Source: Limnanthes douglasii subsp. nivea | Taxonomy: Eukaryota; Streptophyta; Magnoliopsida; Brassicales; Limnanthaceae | Assembly: GCA_036936605.1 (NCBI GenBank) | Contig: JAUPFV010000004.1 | Coordinates: 180,004,807-180,068,806, forward strand | DNA: 64,000 nucleotides | Direction: 5' to 3' | Shown: positions 23,124 to 33,983 of the stretch, piece after piece | How the letters are laid out: each line of letters starts with the position of its first letter | How positions within the stretch are numbered: position 1 is the first letter of the stretch | Translations under genes and position numbers: made by a program | The notes under the pieces: model-generated | What the model was told of the DNA's origin: nothing | The model's database searches: none | Seen by the model: the letters and a program-made list of their open reading frames with translations, nothing else

Positions 23124-24222
23124 TCAAAATACAACACAGTCACTCTCAATACAATTTAGATGTTGTATATTCCACGGATATTGAAACATCCTCCCCTGAT
23201 TATCACAAAGGCGATAAGAACCTGGCTTTATCTTGTCAACAACCATATAAGGTCCTTCCCAATTTGGGGCCATCTTACCGATGCTCTTTTCCTTGGTATA
23301 GAGGAATACCTTTCTTAATACGTTGTCACGCACCATGAACTCCCTCATTTTTACCATTAAATAATAATTATTCCTCATAAGAGTTTGATAACGAATTACA
23401 TTCAGGTGAGCTCGAACTCTTTTCTCTTCAACCATATCCAAACTTTCTATTTTAGCTTCATTATTCAAGTCTTCAGAATATTGAGTAATTCTAAAAGAAG
23501 GCAATGTAGATTCTATAGGACTAACAACATCCATTCCATACGCCAAAGCAAAAAGAGTTTCTTTAGTATCTTCCCTATGGTTGTTCAATAAGGCCATAGT
23601 ACCTCCTGCAAGTAATAAGGCCATTTTCTTGCTGCTCATGTCAAATTCTTCTTTAAAACTTCTAAAATAGATCTTCTTATCACCTCTACTTGTCTATTTT
23701 CTTAGGGATGAAAGGGTTTGAAAAAAAATTATTTGATCTCCTTCGAAACATAGAACGAAGCCATTTCTTTATTATTAAATTGATGACATTTTCTGTAGTA
23801 ATTGTTCGAGGTACTCCAAAACGACAGCAAATACTGTTTACAATGAATTTAATCACACCCTTAACTTTTGTTCTAGACAATGGATCTTCTTCTGCCCACT
23901 CTGTAAAATAATCCACTGCAACAATTATCTTTTGTCGTCCTCCAGAGACCATCGGCAAAGGTCCCACCAAATATATTCCCCATTTATCAAATGGAATGGC
24001 TTCGGTAATGGACATAAGTGGAACTGCTGGTTTATGAACAGAGTTAGCAAACCTTTGACAAGTATCACAGTTTCGAACCAAATTCTTGGCATTGTTCATA
24101 ATCGAGGACCAATAAAACCCTGCCAATAGAACTCGACGAGTCAATGGCTTGAACCCACAATGTGCTGATCCTTCTCCATCATGTAATTTTAATAAAACTT
24201 CATGTGATTCTTGTCTGCCCAA
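23124..24222 (-). pseudogene. Tat-1 integrase
   Basis: 24222-23686 carries the zinc domain ELHDGEGSAH-type start (here KLHDGEGSAHCGFKPLTRRV), YWSSIMNNAKNLVRNCDTCQ, then PLPMVSGGRQKIIVAVDYFTEWAE with the first catalytic Asp. The ITTDNG-type second Asp block reads TITTEN here, so that residue is lost. 23639-23124 is the C-terminal part: YGMDVVSPIESTLPSFR and VLRKVFLYTKEKSIGKMAPNWEGPYMV. Frame changes and stops occur between. Confidence 0.88.
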
Positions 24223-24399
24223 ACATCACAATAATGGCCTACTCAACGCTTTCTTATATAAAACCCCATCTAACACTATATAGCCAAAAGCTTTGTCTCA
24301 CAATTTCTTGGCCAATTTCACATCTTCAGGCAGCTCTCCTCTAACCAAAAAATTCAAAATGTCAGTTCTCTATTCGGCTCAGACTGTGTATAGGCTGAC

Positions 24400-24960
24400 A
24401 AACAATTTCTTGATATGCTCACACTACTCTGGATGGGTTAAAATCGATGGACTATCCTGTAATAAAATCGAAGGATATTCATCTTTGTAAGCAATTGTTG
24501 CTAAAGAATCAGCAACCATATTATTCCCTCATTTTATATGCTCTACAACAACATGATCAAACAAAAGAATCAGATTTCAAAGCTCTCAAAAATACAAATT
24601 AAGTGGTCCGTTTGTGCTTCAGAAACTCCAGGCAGTTGATTTGCTACTAACTGAGAATCTGTCTCTAATCGTACTGAAGTTGCACCACATATCTTCGCAA
24701 GCCTCGATCCAGCTAATGCAGCTTCATACTCAGATTCATTATTCGATGCGGGAAAACCAAATTTAATAGATTGAAGCATTGTTTCTCCAGATGGAGCAAC
24801 CAGTTGAACTTCAGCTATGCATCCCAAAACACCAGAACCTCCATCGGTTTAAACAATCCACATCCAATTAGCTGGAAAAACATCCTTGCTAACTTCTTCA
24901 TCCGATCTGCTTGAATGAAATTCAACAATAAAATATGCCAAATCTTCTGCTTTAATTTTC
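24400..24960 (-). pseudogene. Tat-1 second (archaeal-type) RNase H
   Basis: 24570-24827 reads MGCIAEVQLVAPSGE, PASNNESEYEAALAGSRLAKICGA, VRLETDSQLVANQLPG, holding the conserved Glu (NESEYEA) and Asp (TDSQL) of the archaeal-type RNase H. A VADSLATIA-like block follows below 24560. This extra domain is the hallmark of Tat elements. Confidence 0.8.
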
Positions 24961-26228
24961 ATTCAAGGCGAAAAAATGATGTCAAAATCTCCCAATTCTA
25001 CTGACCACTTAGTCATCCTCCTTGAAATATTAGGACGTTTTAAAATATTCTTTAATGGAAATAAAGTTCAAACCTCAATAGTATGAGCTTGAAAATAAGG
25101 AAGCATTTTCCTAGCAGCCACCACCAATGCTAGTGCCAATTTTTCGAGCTTCAAATACCTCTTTTCTACTCCCACCAAACTCTTGCAGACATAGTACACC
25201 GGCTTCAGAATTTCTGAATCTTATCTTATCAATATTGCACTTACTCCAAAGTCAGATACCACAATATACACAAAACGTTTCTCTCAACTTCGAGGTTTGA
25301 ATAATATTTTTGGTGATGATAAGAAATCCTTGATACTTGAAAATATTGCTTCACAATCCGAAGTCCATTCAAACTTATTTGGTCTTCGTAACACTTGAAT
25401 GAATGGGAAACATTTGTCAGAAAATCTAGAGATGAAGCTGTTAAGTGCTGCTAACCTTCCTGTCAAAATTTTCACTTCTTCGATAGTTCGAGGCGATTTC
25501 ATGGATACTATAGCTTTTAATTTCTCTGCATCATCTTCTATCCCTTTTTTATTGATAACATAACCCAAAACGTTTCCTGATCGAACTCCAAAAGTGTATT
25601 TTTCAGGATTCAACTTTAGCCTTATCGCCCTTAAATTCAAGAACGTTTCTTCTAAATCGTCCAAGTGTGCATTGTTTGTTAAGATTTTGACCACCATATT
25701 ATTGATATACACCTACATGTTATTTCTAATCTGTAAAGCAAATGCATTATTCATTAATCTCTGGTATGTAGCCCTTGCATTTGTTAACCCAAAAGGCATA
25801 ACCCTGTAACGATGTAAGCCTTGGTCTGTGATGAAAGTGGTACTCTCTTGATCCTTTGGATCCATCTGAATTTGATTATATCCTGTAAAAGTATCCATAA
25901 AGGTCAATATTTCATTTCACGAAGTGGAATCAATCAGCTGGTCTATTCGAGGAACATGAAACGGGTCTTTAGGACAGGTTCGATTCAAGTCTATAAAATC
26001 AACACAATTTCTCCACTTCCCATTTTTTTCTTGACCACTACTGGGTTCGCCGTCCGCAAATGATACTGTGACTCCCTTATATGTCTGACCTTCGATAAGC
26101 GGTCCCCTTCGGAAAAAAATTGCCTCTACTTTCTTAAAAGAAAATGCACGTCTTTTTTGTATAACAGGTTTTACCTTTGGATTAATGGCTAGGCTATGGT
26201 AAATTACTTCAATTGGTGCTCTTATCAT
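24961..26228 (-). pseudogene. Tat-1 reverse transcriptase and first RNase H
   Basis: Blocks: NGKWRNCVDFIDLNRTCPKDPFHVPRIDQLIDSTS (split here), DTFTGYNQIQMDPKDQE, HRYRVMPFGLTNARATYQRLMN, then VYINNMVVK: both catalytic aspartates of YxDD are replaced by Asn. 25284-25712 continues with LNPEKYTFGVRSGNVLGYVI and LTGRLAALNSFISRFSDKC. The first RNase H is degraded. An in-frame TAG lies just before VYINN. Confidence 0.88.
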
Positions 26229-26389
26229 ATCCTATGTTTTCCAAATAAAAACATCAAGATTGTGGGATACAAATTGTAAAAGCTATATAAAGTATTATTC
26301 CCTCAGGAAAAGAATATTCCTTTATTTCTTCACTTACTGTCAATGAACATGTGGTTTCCCTCAGATCGTCAACGCTTTCCTCAGAATCC

Positions 26390-28715
26390 CTGGTCAACCC
26401 CCCTGACTGCTATTCATTCATCATATCGCCCCTGCTAGATCCTCAGATCCAAAGAGCAGTGGCATAACATTCTCTGGCAACCTTTTGGTCACTTTGGACG
26501 ATCCCAACACTATCTATCTTCAATGACATACTTGAAACATTGATAGACTGTTGATACAACACCATACATCCCTGATAACCAAGACTTCCAAAAATGGCAT
26601 TATAGCTAGTTGGACAGTCCACCACAATAAAAAGCACTTGAACCTTCTTCTTAAAAGGTCCCCTTCCCAGACTTACCTCCCTCTCGGATTCTTTGATTAC
26701 TCACGCAGTCACTCCAGTAAAACCAATGATAGTGCACTCTGATTGGGAAATCCGAGGAGGATTGCGCATCTTGTCATAAGTTGCTGTAAAAAGAACGCTC
26801 ACACAACTCCCAGTATCTATCAATACGTGTCTAATCTCAACACCAGCAATCTCTGCCCCAATGACCACCGCATCCTCATGTGGCCCTGCAGTACCCCGTC
26901 AATCATCTTCATCAAAAAGGATAAAAGGAAATGTCTCTCTTACCGTACAAATGGATAAACAATTTCCCTTATATTTGAGTAGCCATACTCACTATGTGCA
27001 TTTTCCTTGAATTACCAGTGTTACTAAGTAGCCCCCGAAAATTGCCAGGGAATCAAAATACTCGCAAATGCTTCGAGCGTGGCCTTGCTTTAATGGTTCA
27101 TCCACTTCCAACAAGATTAACCTATTTGGATCCATGTGTAAGTATTCCTATGCAAAATCAAAATAATCAACCTTCGAATCCAAAATCATTAAATTTTCAG
27201 CATGTGCATTTGGATTGGTTGGTTGTGAAGTCGATGCAATGAGATTCTTCGATGCGCTGTGCGCTTTCACATAAGTCAATAATTTCCCATTTTCAATTAA
27301 AGTATAAACTTCATTTTTCAAGGCGATGTAATCCGCGGTATCATGTCCGATGTCATTGTGATACTTGCAAAACCTGTTGTTTCACTCCTCCCTAGGCCTA
27401 TAGATTGGAGCGGGCTTCCTGAAATTCATATACTCTTTAGCTTTGTTAAAGATTGTAGCCACATTTTCAATCTTATTTGCATAATACTCGGGCCTTATCC
27501 ATTGATTGGGCCTCAGCCTGTTAAACTGGTATGCTGGTGCTTGGTTCGAATGCCCTCCAATTCGAGGTGGCATGTTGTTGTTCCTTGGACGTACTTGTTA
27601 AGCAGAATTTGAAGATTGCCCCTGGTTATTTGGCACCTGCCCATAATTCTTTTGACCAGTAGTTGCTACCCCTCGAACCATGGTCGATTCTTCCACCTTG
27701 ATTTGGACCTCGACTTGAGCCATCAAAGCTTCAAAAATTAAGGCTTTTATTTTTGTTGTTTCATTAGCTAGATCTCCTGGTAGCAATCCCTTGCCGAAAG
27801 GCTGCCACGCCACCAGTTCTTTACAGTTATCCAGACTCGCTTTAGTTAAGACAAACCGCTTCGTATAATCTTTCAGCTTTTCTCCAACTGTCTACTTGCA
27901 TTGGATTATTATATCTTCATTTGCCCTCATTTCCTTACTCCCCACAATCTGTCTTCGAAAAGCAGTGTAAAAGTCTCTGAAATTTAAAATAGACCTCTTC
28001 AGAATTTTCTTATACCATTTCAAAGTTGTTCCCTTGAAATTTTGAGAAACATCTCGACAAACCAACCTGTCGTCATCCTCGAAATTCATCATATCACTCT
28101 TGAACTGTTTGATGTGATCGTCCGCGTCTTACATACCATCGAATTTCTCAACTTTTGAAATATAAAAAAGCTTCGGAAGTGTGATAGATCTTTTTTCAAT
28201 TACCAATAGAGAATTCCTCCAATCAACACCTTGAACATATTGATCCTCAGTTCCCATCACTACATACAAGTTTCGATCATCCCCAACATTGTACTGGTTT
28301 GATGTATTTCCTTCACACCAGTTTGCCTCCCTCAAACATTGAGGTACACTTTCCCTTCTAGCTTTATATTATTTTTTAGATTTGCGAGGTTGATCATTCT
28401 CTTATTTCGAAGAGCCTCGATATCTTTTAAAATCAGATACAAAACTTTCAACTTTTTCATCTCTAGATGTGACACACCTCTGTTTATCGTTTTTTCCCAT
28501 CGAGAAGAATGACGCTCTTTTGGCGCTTCCAACCGTGACTTTTTCTGTTTTCTTCTGATATGATGATCAGTGCAAGAACGATCAGACTAATCACCAGCAT
28601 CATTTTGGTTATTCACTTGTCTCACCTCGGATTTCAGCCTGGCTGACTGAATCTCATGTTCTCTCTGGTGGTATTTTTCGTTCTGAGCTGTTATTTTGTC
28701 CAAAAGTTGGTTCAT
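26390..28715 (-). pseudogene. Tat-1 gag and protease
   Basis: Gag begins at ATG 28715 (MNQLLDKITAQN) and holds MMNFEDDDRLVCRDVSQNF and FYTAFRRQIVGSKEMRANED (27892-28092), the counterpart of the Tat-2 gag core. A TIFNKAKEYMNFRKP block is at 27382-27573. The protease active site near 26820 reads HVLIDTGSCVS; LFIVVDCPTSYNAIFG and ECYATAL (26443-26637) match the end of the Tat-2 gag-protease frame. Many stops. Confidence 0.85.
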
Positions 28716-28920
28716 GCGTAACTATATATAGGATTGAGAATTGGGATATACTCTTCTTGTCTATTATCATTCCTTTGTAAATCCTTTTTTAATGTTTCAA
28801 CAACTAATCGCACTAGCGGATCGTTTTCTAGATTAGTTGTCAAGCTTAAATCGTTTTTCAAGATTTGAAAAGGAGAAAATTCGAACTAGTAAACTAGGCA
28901 CCAATTGATGATCAGGATTC

Positions 28921-28935
28921 CAATAGAGTCACCAA
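28921..28935 (-). promoter_or_regulatory. Tat-1 primer-binding site
   Basis: TTGGTGACTCTATTG on the minus strand, two bases inside the 5' LTR. Tat-2 has TTGGCGACCACAGTGGG at the same distance. The tRNA was not assigned. Confidence 0.6.
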
Positions 28936-28937
28936 TT

Positions 28938-29245
28938 TGATGAGTTGAATACTTGGATTGTCCAAGTAAATGAAGTCAGAATGTAGAGAGAGAAACAGGT
29001 TTTAGAGAGAGAAAGTTATATTGCAAAAGTGATCTATCTCAAAAAGCCAACCCCTTTATTAGATTAGTTTTGGCCTTTATATAGAGCGCACTTAGCTCTT
29101 AACTGAAATAGTTACATAAAATGTATAATTACACGCTAGTGTCTGACTAAAATACAAAGTTTTAATTCCCACCTCTAATTTTACAATCTGTCATGAGAAG
29201 TTTTATTCTTTACATTTCAGTTCTCGAAGTTCCATTTCCTTATCA
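28938..29245 (-). repeat. Tat-1 5' LTR
   Basis: 308 bp; aligns over its whole length with 18689-19006 with small indels. TATA-like TTTATATAGAG near 29077. Confidence 0.88.
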
Positions 29246-29345
29246 ATTAGTCTATTTGAGAATATTTATTGCATACCCCCTTGACATTCTAGTTTAAATA
29301 TTTTTATTTCATTTATGATTAGTTTGGGTTTCAGCTTTTTTTATT
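29246..29345 (-). pseudogene. LINE-A: N-terminus of the endonuclease (5' side of Tat-1)
   Basis: On the minus strand a start ATG near 29311 is followed by a broken KYLN, then NVKGVCNKYSQID, which matches the WNxRGVxNK start of LINE endonucleases (LINE-B: YWNIRGVENKIS). Two in-frame stops precede it. This shows Tat-1 split the endonuclease near its residue 20. Confidence 0.6.
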
Positions 29346-31989
29346 CTTTTCTTTGTACCATATTTAAAATGATTCATGAGATATTATCAAACTAATTTAT
29401 TGTATACTTTCTATTCCGTTAATGGTCATGATTTGGTATTTCTTTATTTTCACCATCAACAATTTCATTACTTAGAAAGTCAATTTTTCCTCTCTAGCAT
29501 AAGATTTTGTTTTCTTGGTTTGGTTTTTCCAATTTTGACCCTATGATTCGTTTTGATGAATGATGAGAGATCTGATTTAGATTCGATGAAGGGATTGAAG
29601 GATACAAAATTATAAATTTAATTGTTTGATTTTATTTTGGGACCCAATTCTAAGGTTGAATGTAATTATCAACATTTGGTTTCACTGTTTTGATTTGAAA
29701 AGAAGTAATAATGTTATTTATTGGTTTCTCTTTGTTACAAGATGAAGTTTTACGGTTTAACGTAACAAAATCTCTCTAACCATCATTTTCACCAAACACC
29801 AATCCAAGAAATGTTGGCCAATGAACCATATATAAGATTTCAGACTTATCTTCTATATGAAAAACACTGCTTCGAATTCTTATTTCGACTGGTAATTCAC
29901 CTTTGAATGCCGAAAGGCCGTGTTTTTAATCCGAGTGACTTCGACGAATGATTTTTTTGGGATTGTGATTGCACTATGAATTTCCAGTGTTCAATTTTGC
30001 AGGTTCTATTTCGAACACTGGGTTTTGAAAGATTTTTTAATTTTGTGCATTTTATAGAGTTGTTGAGTTTGAACCTTTCTAAGTAAGGAAAGAGAATTTG
30101 TCTTCATAGCTTGCTTCTTTCTGTGCTGGCGAGTATCAACATAGGTAGTTTGAGATTTCTCCATTGATTTTGATTTGGAAATCGAAGGAGGATGTGGCCT
30201 TTGAGATGGAGGCACAAAAAGAATGAGAGAAGGGTAATAGGAGTTACTAATTTTGACTTTCGAATAATCGTTTTAGTTATTTTTTAATAATTAATTTATT
30301 CAATATAATTTATATGGAATATTTTTTTATTAAAATACAATATAATATTTTTAGTAAAATACAAATTATATAATATAATATTTTTGGGGGTATGTTTGGG
30401 TAAATAAAGACGAATTTTAGACCTATTACGTAAGTCTCTATTTTTTTTTATATCAAATACAATTTAATGTTTCTGCTTGGACTTTATTAGTAAAATATAT
30501 CACCTTTAAAATAATCTATATAAATTATACTTTAAAATCGTAATAAGTAAATAAAAAAATAATTTTATAATAACTTTAAATGATAATTATATTTTTTGAA
30601 TTATTGTTTATTATTAATATATATATATATATATATTGAAATTTTCAATTTTTAATTTTAACATTATTAATTGATTTTAGAATTTTGGTAAGATAATATA
30701 AGATTATTTACCATATTTTAATAAATAATATACTATTAGTTATATTTTGTTATAATAATTTTTGATACTTTTAGCTTTTTATATTTACCGATTTGATTGA
30801 ACGTATTATTTTGAATATCAATATTAACATATTTTATATTATAAAAGATTATGTTATATTAAAATAATTATGAATTGAAAAATAATAAATATAATTTTAT
30901 CAAAATATAACTAATTATAAATTATAATATGAATAATTTACAATTATGTTTTCAGTTAATTAAAAATGAATTTTAAAATAAAAATTTAAAATTATAATGA
31001 TTTTATAACACTGACAAACAATAAATAAAAAAATTAATCAATATAATTAAAAAGTTATTTTTGTTTATTTTAAACTATATTTCATTAATTAAAAAAAACT
31101 CCACCCTAAATCACGCATTTAATCATGTTTAGTTAACTAAACTTAAAACTAGACCTACATTAACTAAAAGGAAATAAAATGAAATAGTTTAAACATGAAT
31201 GATAATAAATCCAACAAAATTAATCGATGAAATACACGAAAAAAAATATAAGACGCGCTGCAATCAGAATAAAATAAAATATATCAAGCGTTTTCGCAAT
31301 AACAAAATAAAACAATTACGAAATCACTTATAATAAAATTTATTTTAGGGTTTATGTTTTGTATTTGGAGAGGTAGTTTATGCTTTCAATTTTGATTGAG
31401 TGCAATAAGTTTTGAAATAAATTTTGATATCGAAGAAGATGTTTCCATAGAATTGTTGATTTTGTGAGAGCGTATGATTTAGGAGATAGTTTCTATTGTT
31501 TTTGATTTGGAAGTTGTTTTGTTTTGAGAGTCAACGTGTTTGTATTATGAAAAAGAATTTATTATTTTTGTAAATCTAAAGAAACTTTAGAATATAAAGT
31601 TTTACAGAGTATTGGACTTAATAAGAAATACATCAAAATTTAGTCCTTAAGGGAAAATTCAAAAAGTTGAAATCGCGCCAAAAGAAATGTTTCCTCCCTT
31701 TTGATTCGGAACCAAATTTCATCTTCTTCTCTTTAATCTAGAATCTCCATTAGTTTCTTTATCCAATGGATTCCGTCAGATGATATTCTACAACTCATTA
31801 TCATTTGAATTTCAGTTTCATTTTCAACCTCTACTACTTCTCCATTGTTATTTGCTGTTGTTCATTTCCTGAAGCAAAACCAACCTTTTTTTCATTCAAC
31901 AATCTTCAGCATCCTTTCCTTCTTTTCTCTATTATTCTTTTTCATCTTTTAGTTCTTTCTCATGTGTTTATACAAAACAGAGATTATAA
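29346..31989. other. AT-rich stretch, no supported gene
   Basis: 29346-30230 may contain the diverged ORF1/5' leader of LINE-A, but no DUF4283 block or zinc knuckle was found. The minus-strand frame at 30006-30215 (MPPSQRPHPPSISKSKS...) has no recognised domain. 30290-31350 is very AT-rich with an (AT)n run at 30619-30638. 31650-32000 is less AT-biased and resembles a plant 5' leader with CT-rich runs, but no convincing exon was defined. Confidence 0.45.
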
Positions 31990-33484
31990 AACAAAGGTAA
32001 GTTATTTATGAGTTCTAATATAGCCTATTTGTAAGCTTTCTAAGTACGTGATTGCTTCTAGCTGAGTTGGTGGTTTAAAATCTTTGTAATCAATCTTCAT
32101 TTTACATTTTAGGGTCCAACGAGCTAGCTAATCGGCAACTCTATTTTGTTCCTTAAAAATAAAACGAATAGACATGTTACTTGTAATTAACGATTTTATA
32201 CCATTAATTATTGATTCTAGGTAATTTGGGACTCTTGCAGAAGAAGAAATTAGAGAGATAAGGATTTTAAAATCGGATCCAATATCTACTTCCCTGATTC
32301 CTGTGATTCTGCATATCTGAAGACCATCTTGCAGTCCCCTGACTTCAACTTTTAGAGGTGTAAGTTTTCCATAAGTATTTCCATATCCACTGATGATGTT
32401 TCATTTGCTGTAGTGAATAATTTTTGCCCCACTTGATTCTTCAGATGATAGGCAGCAATCATCGAAGTTTAGTTTGTATCTTCTTGGCAAATGAGGTGTC
32501 CAGTTAAGGTAAAAAATCTTATGTTTGGTCTTGATGTGATTGACACATCCAAGAGTTGAGGCTTCGTTTTCCAGTGCTTTCTCCATAGAAGCTTTGAATG
32601 ATCCAGATGGATTAACATATTAGAGATGTAGTTGATTGTTGATTTGGTTGAGAAACGGCCACCCTTGATTTTTGTCTTGTTCCTTTGCTGCAAAATTGCT
32701 TAGCTGATTAGTGTAGGAAGTATTTTTTTTATGTGTCTTTCCAGGGGATGACTAGAACCATGTTCTGAACAAATGCATTGTGGTCATATATCTCCTTATG
32801 CCAACCTTTAGGATTCCTGCAAAGTGAGACCATATACTCCAATCAAAATCACATGACACAAATAAATGATCTTTTAATTCAAGTATTTTGACAAAATTGG
32901 CATTTAAATACCATAGGTATATGTCTAGATTGAATAATTGAATCTACTGGTAGTTTATTTTGTATGAGTCTCCAATTTCCTTGGAGTTATGTTGTTCCAC
33001 AGATTTCCAAAGAGTGAATATGTAATTAGGACAGGTGTGATAGCATTCATAGTATCTTTGATTCTGAATTATCCATCTTTAGATATCCGCCAGTATATAG
33101 TATCCTTGACATTCTCTTTAATATAAGTCTTTAGGACTAGTTTTATGTTAGAGTCTATTAAGTATTTTTTTTCAGTTTGTTTACATCCCATTCGTTATTT
33201 TCCCAAAAGATGTCTACAGGGATAACTTTGAACCAACTATCATTTGTATTATTGTCAAGATTGATTAAGGGAGGATTTCCATACCAGTTGTCTAGACACA
33301 AGTCCACTTTACCTTCACCTAGTCTCCATTTGATTTTCTCTTCTGCAAAGTCTTTTATGTTAGACAATCTCTTCCTTGTTTGAGAGCCTTTTTTGAGAAG
33401 TTTATTTGTAAAAAGAGGTTTCCTTTACAGTGGATACTATGAATGAGGTTAGCCCACAGTGAATTATTCTCTCTGAATCTTATC
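31990..33484 (-). mobile_element. LINE-B, 3' part (interrupted by Tat-2)
   Basis: On the minus strand from 33484: the end of the RT-associated region (RFRENNSLWANLIHSI), the IKWRLGEGKVDLCLDNWYGNPPLI block (33158-33367), the zinc-binding domain and RNase H (32030-32700, RRYKLNFDDCCLSSEESSGA). It ends with a PPTQLEAI-like block that LINE-C also has at its 3' end. It continues in frame with 43903-47970 once Tat-2 and one copy of its target duplication are taken out. Confidence 0.9.
33480..33484. other. Target-site duplication of Tat-2, left copy (TTATC)
   Basis: TTATC directly precedes the 5' LTR; the same five bases follow the 3' LTR at 43903-43907. Five-base duplications are usual for Ty3/gypsy integrase. 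Confidence 0.92.
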
Positions 33485-33911
33485 TGATGAGTCCGAATTC
33501 TGCACGCTCCCCGGACAAGGACAGATCGGTCCAAGGCCTCCGGACCGGACAGATCACACGAACCGGACAGATCATTTTGGACACTATGACCATAGGACTG
33601 TTCGAACTATGACAAAAGTACTAAAAAACCTAAACACTTCTTGACTAAGCTACTTGCTCTCCTACTTAGAGCTCATGGGTCTTTGAACATGACTCGGGTC
33701 CATTAAACATGACCTGAAAGCCCATAAGGGCCCAAACATCAGGGTATAAATACCCAACCACCTGCATTAAGTAGGAATAATGAAAATTAACTGCTACCAG
33801 GCTGCTTAATTATCTCTCTACTCTCTACTCTAAACACATAACACCCACACACTACCATAAAACACCAACTGAAATTACCAGCCTACCCTTAGGCGATTAT
33901 TATCCACACCA
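33485..33911 (+). repeat. Tat-2 5' LTR
   Basis: 427 bp. TATAAATA at 33745-33752. The first 110 bp contain several CCGGACAGATC-like words that may be promoter elements. Ends ATTATCCACACCA. Confidence 0.96.
33745..33752 (+). promoter_or_regulatory. TATA box in the Tat-2 5' LTR
   Basis: GGTATAAATACCC, 160 bp before the end of the LTR; repeated in the 3' LTR at 43736-43743. Expected to drive the genomic RNA. Confidence 0.7.
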
Positions 33912-33913
33912 AA

Positions 33914-33930
33914 TTGGCGACCACAGTGGG
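33914..33930 (+). promoter_or_regulatory. Tat-2 primer-binding site
   Basis: TTGGCGACCACAGTGGG starts two bases after the LTR, matching the position in Tat-1. It contains the TGG expected to pair with a tRNA CCA end; the tRNA was not assigned. Confidence 0.65.
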
Positions 33931-33983
33931 AGAAGAAGGTGCCTGAATCAAGCATTCAAAACCAGCTAAGAAAATCTCTCCGA

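Larger units (their letters stand above)
18689..29245 (-). mobile_element. Tat-1: old Tat-type Ty3/gypsy retrotransposon with antisense gene
   Basis: Bounded by LTRs 18689-19006 (318 bp) and 28938-29245 (308 bp), both TGATGAG...TTATCA in plus orientation, about 12% different over the first 170 bp by eye. Minus-strand order: gag, protease (DTGS), RT, RNase H, second (archaeal-type) RNase H, integrase. Two RNase H domains mark the Tat group. Between integrase and 3' LTR a gene runs on the opposite (plus) strand. Every protein is broken. The element sits inside LINE-A. Confidence 0.92.

Noticed and set aside
30006..30215. LINE-A ORF1
   Set aside because: No DUF4283 pattern or CCHC knuckle was found; only its position upstream of the endonuclease suggests it.
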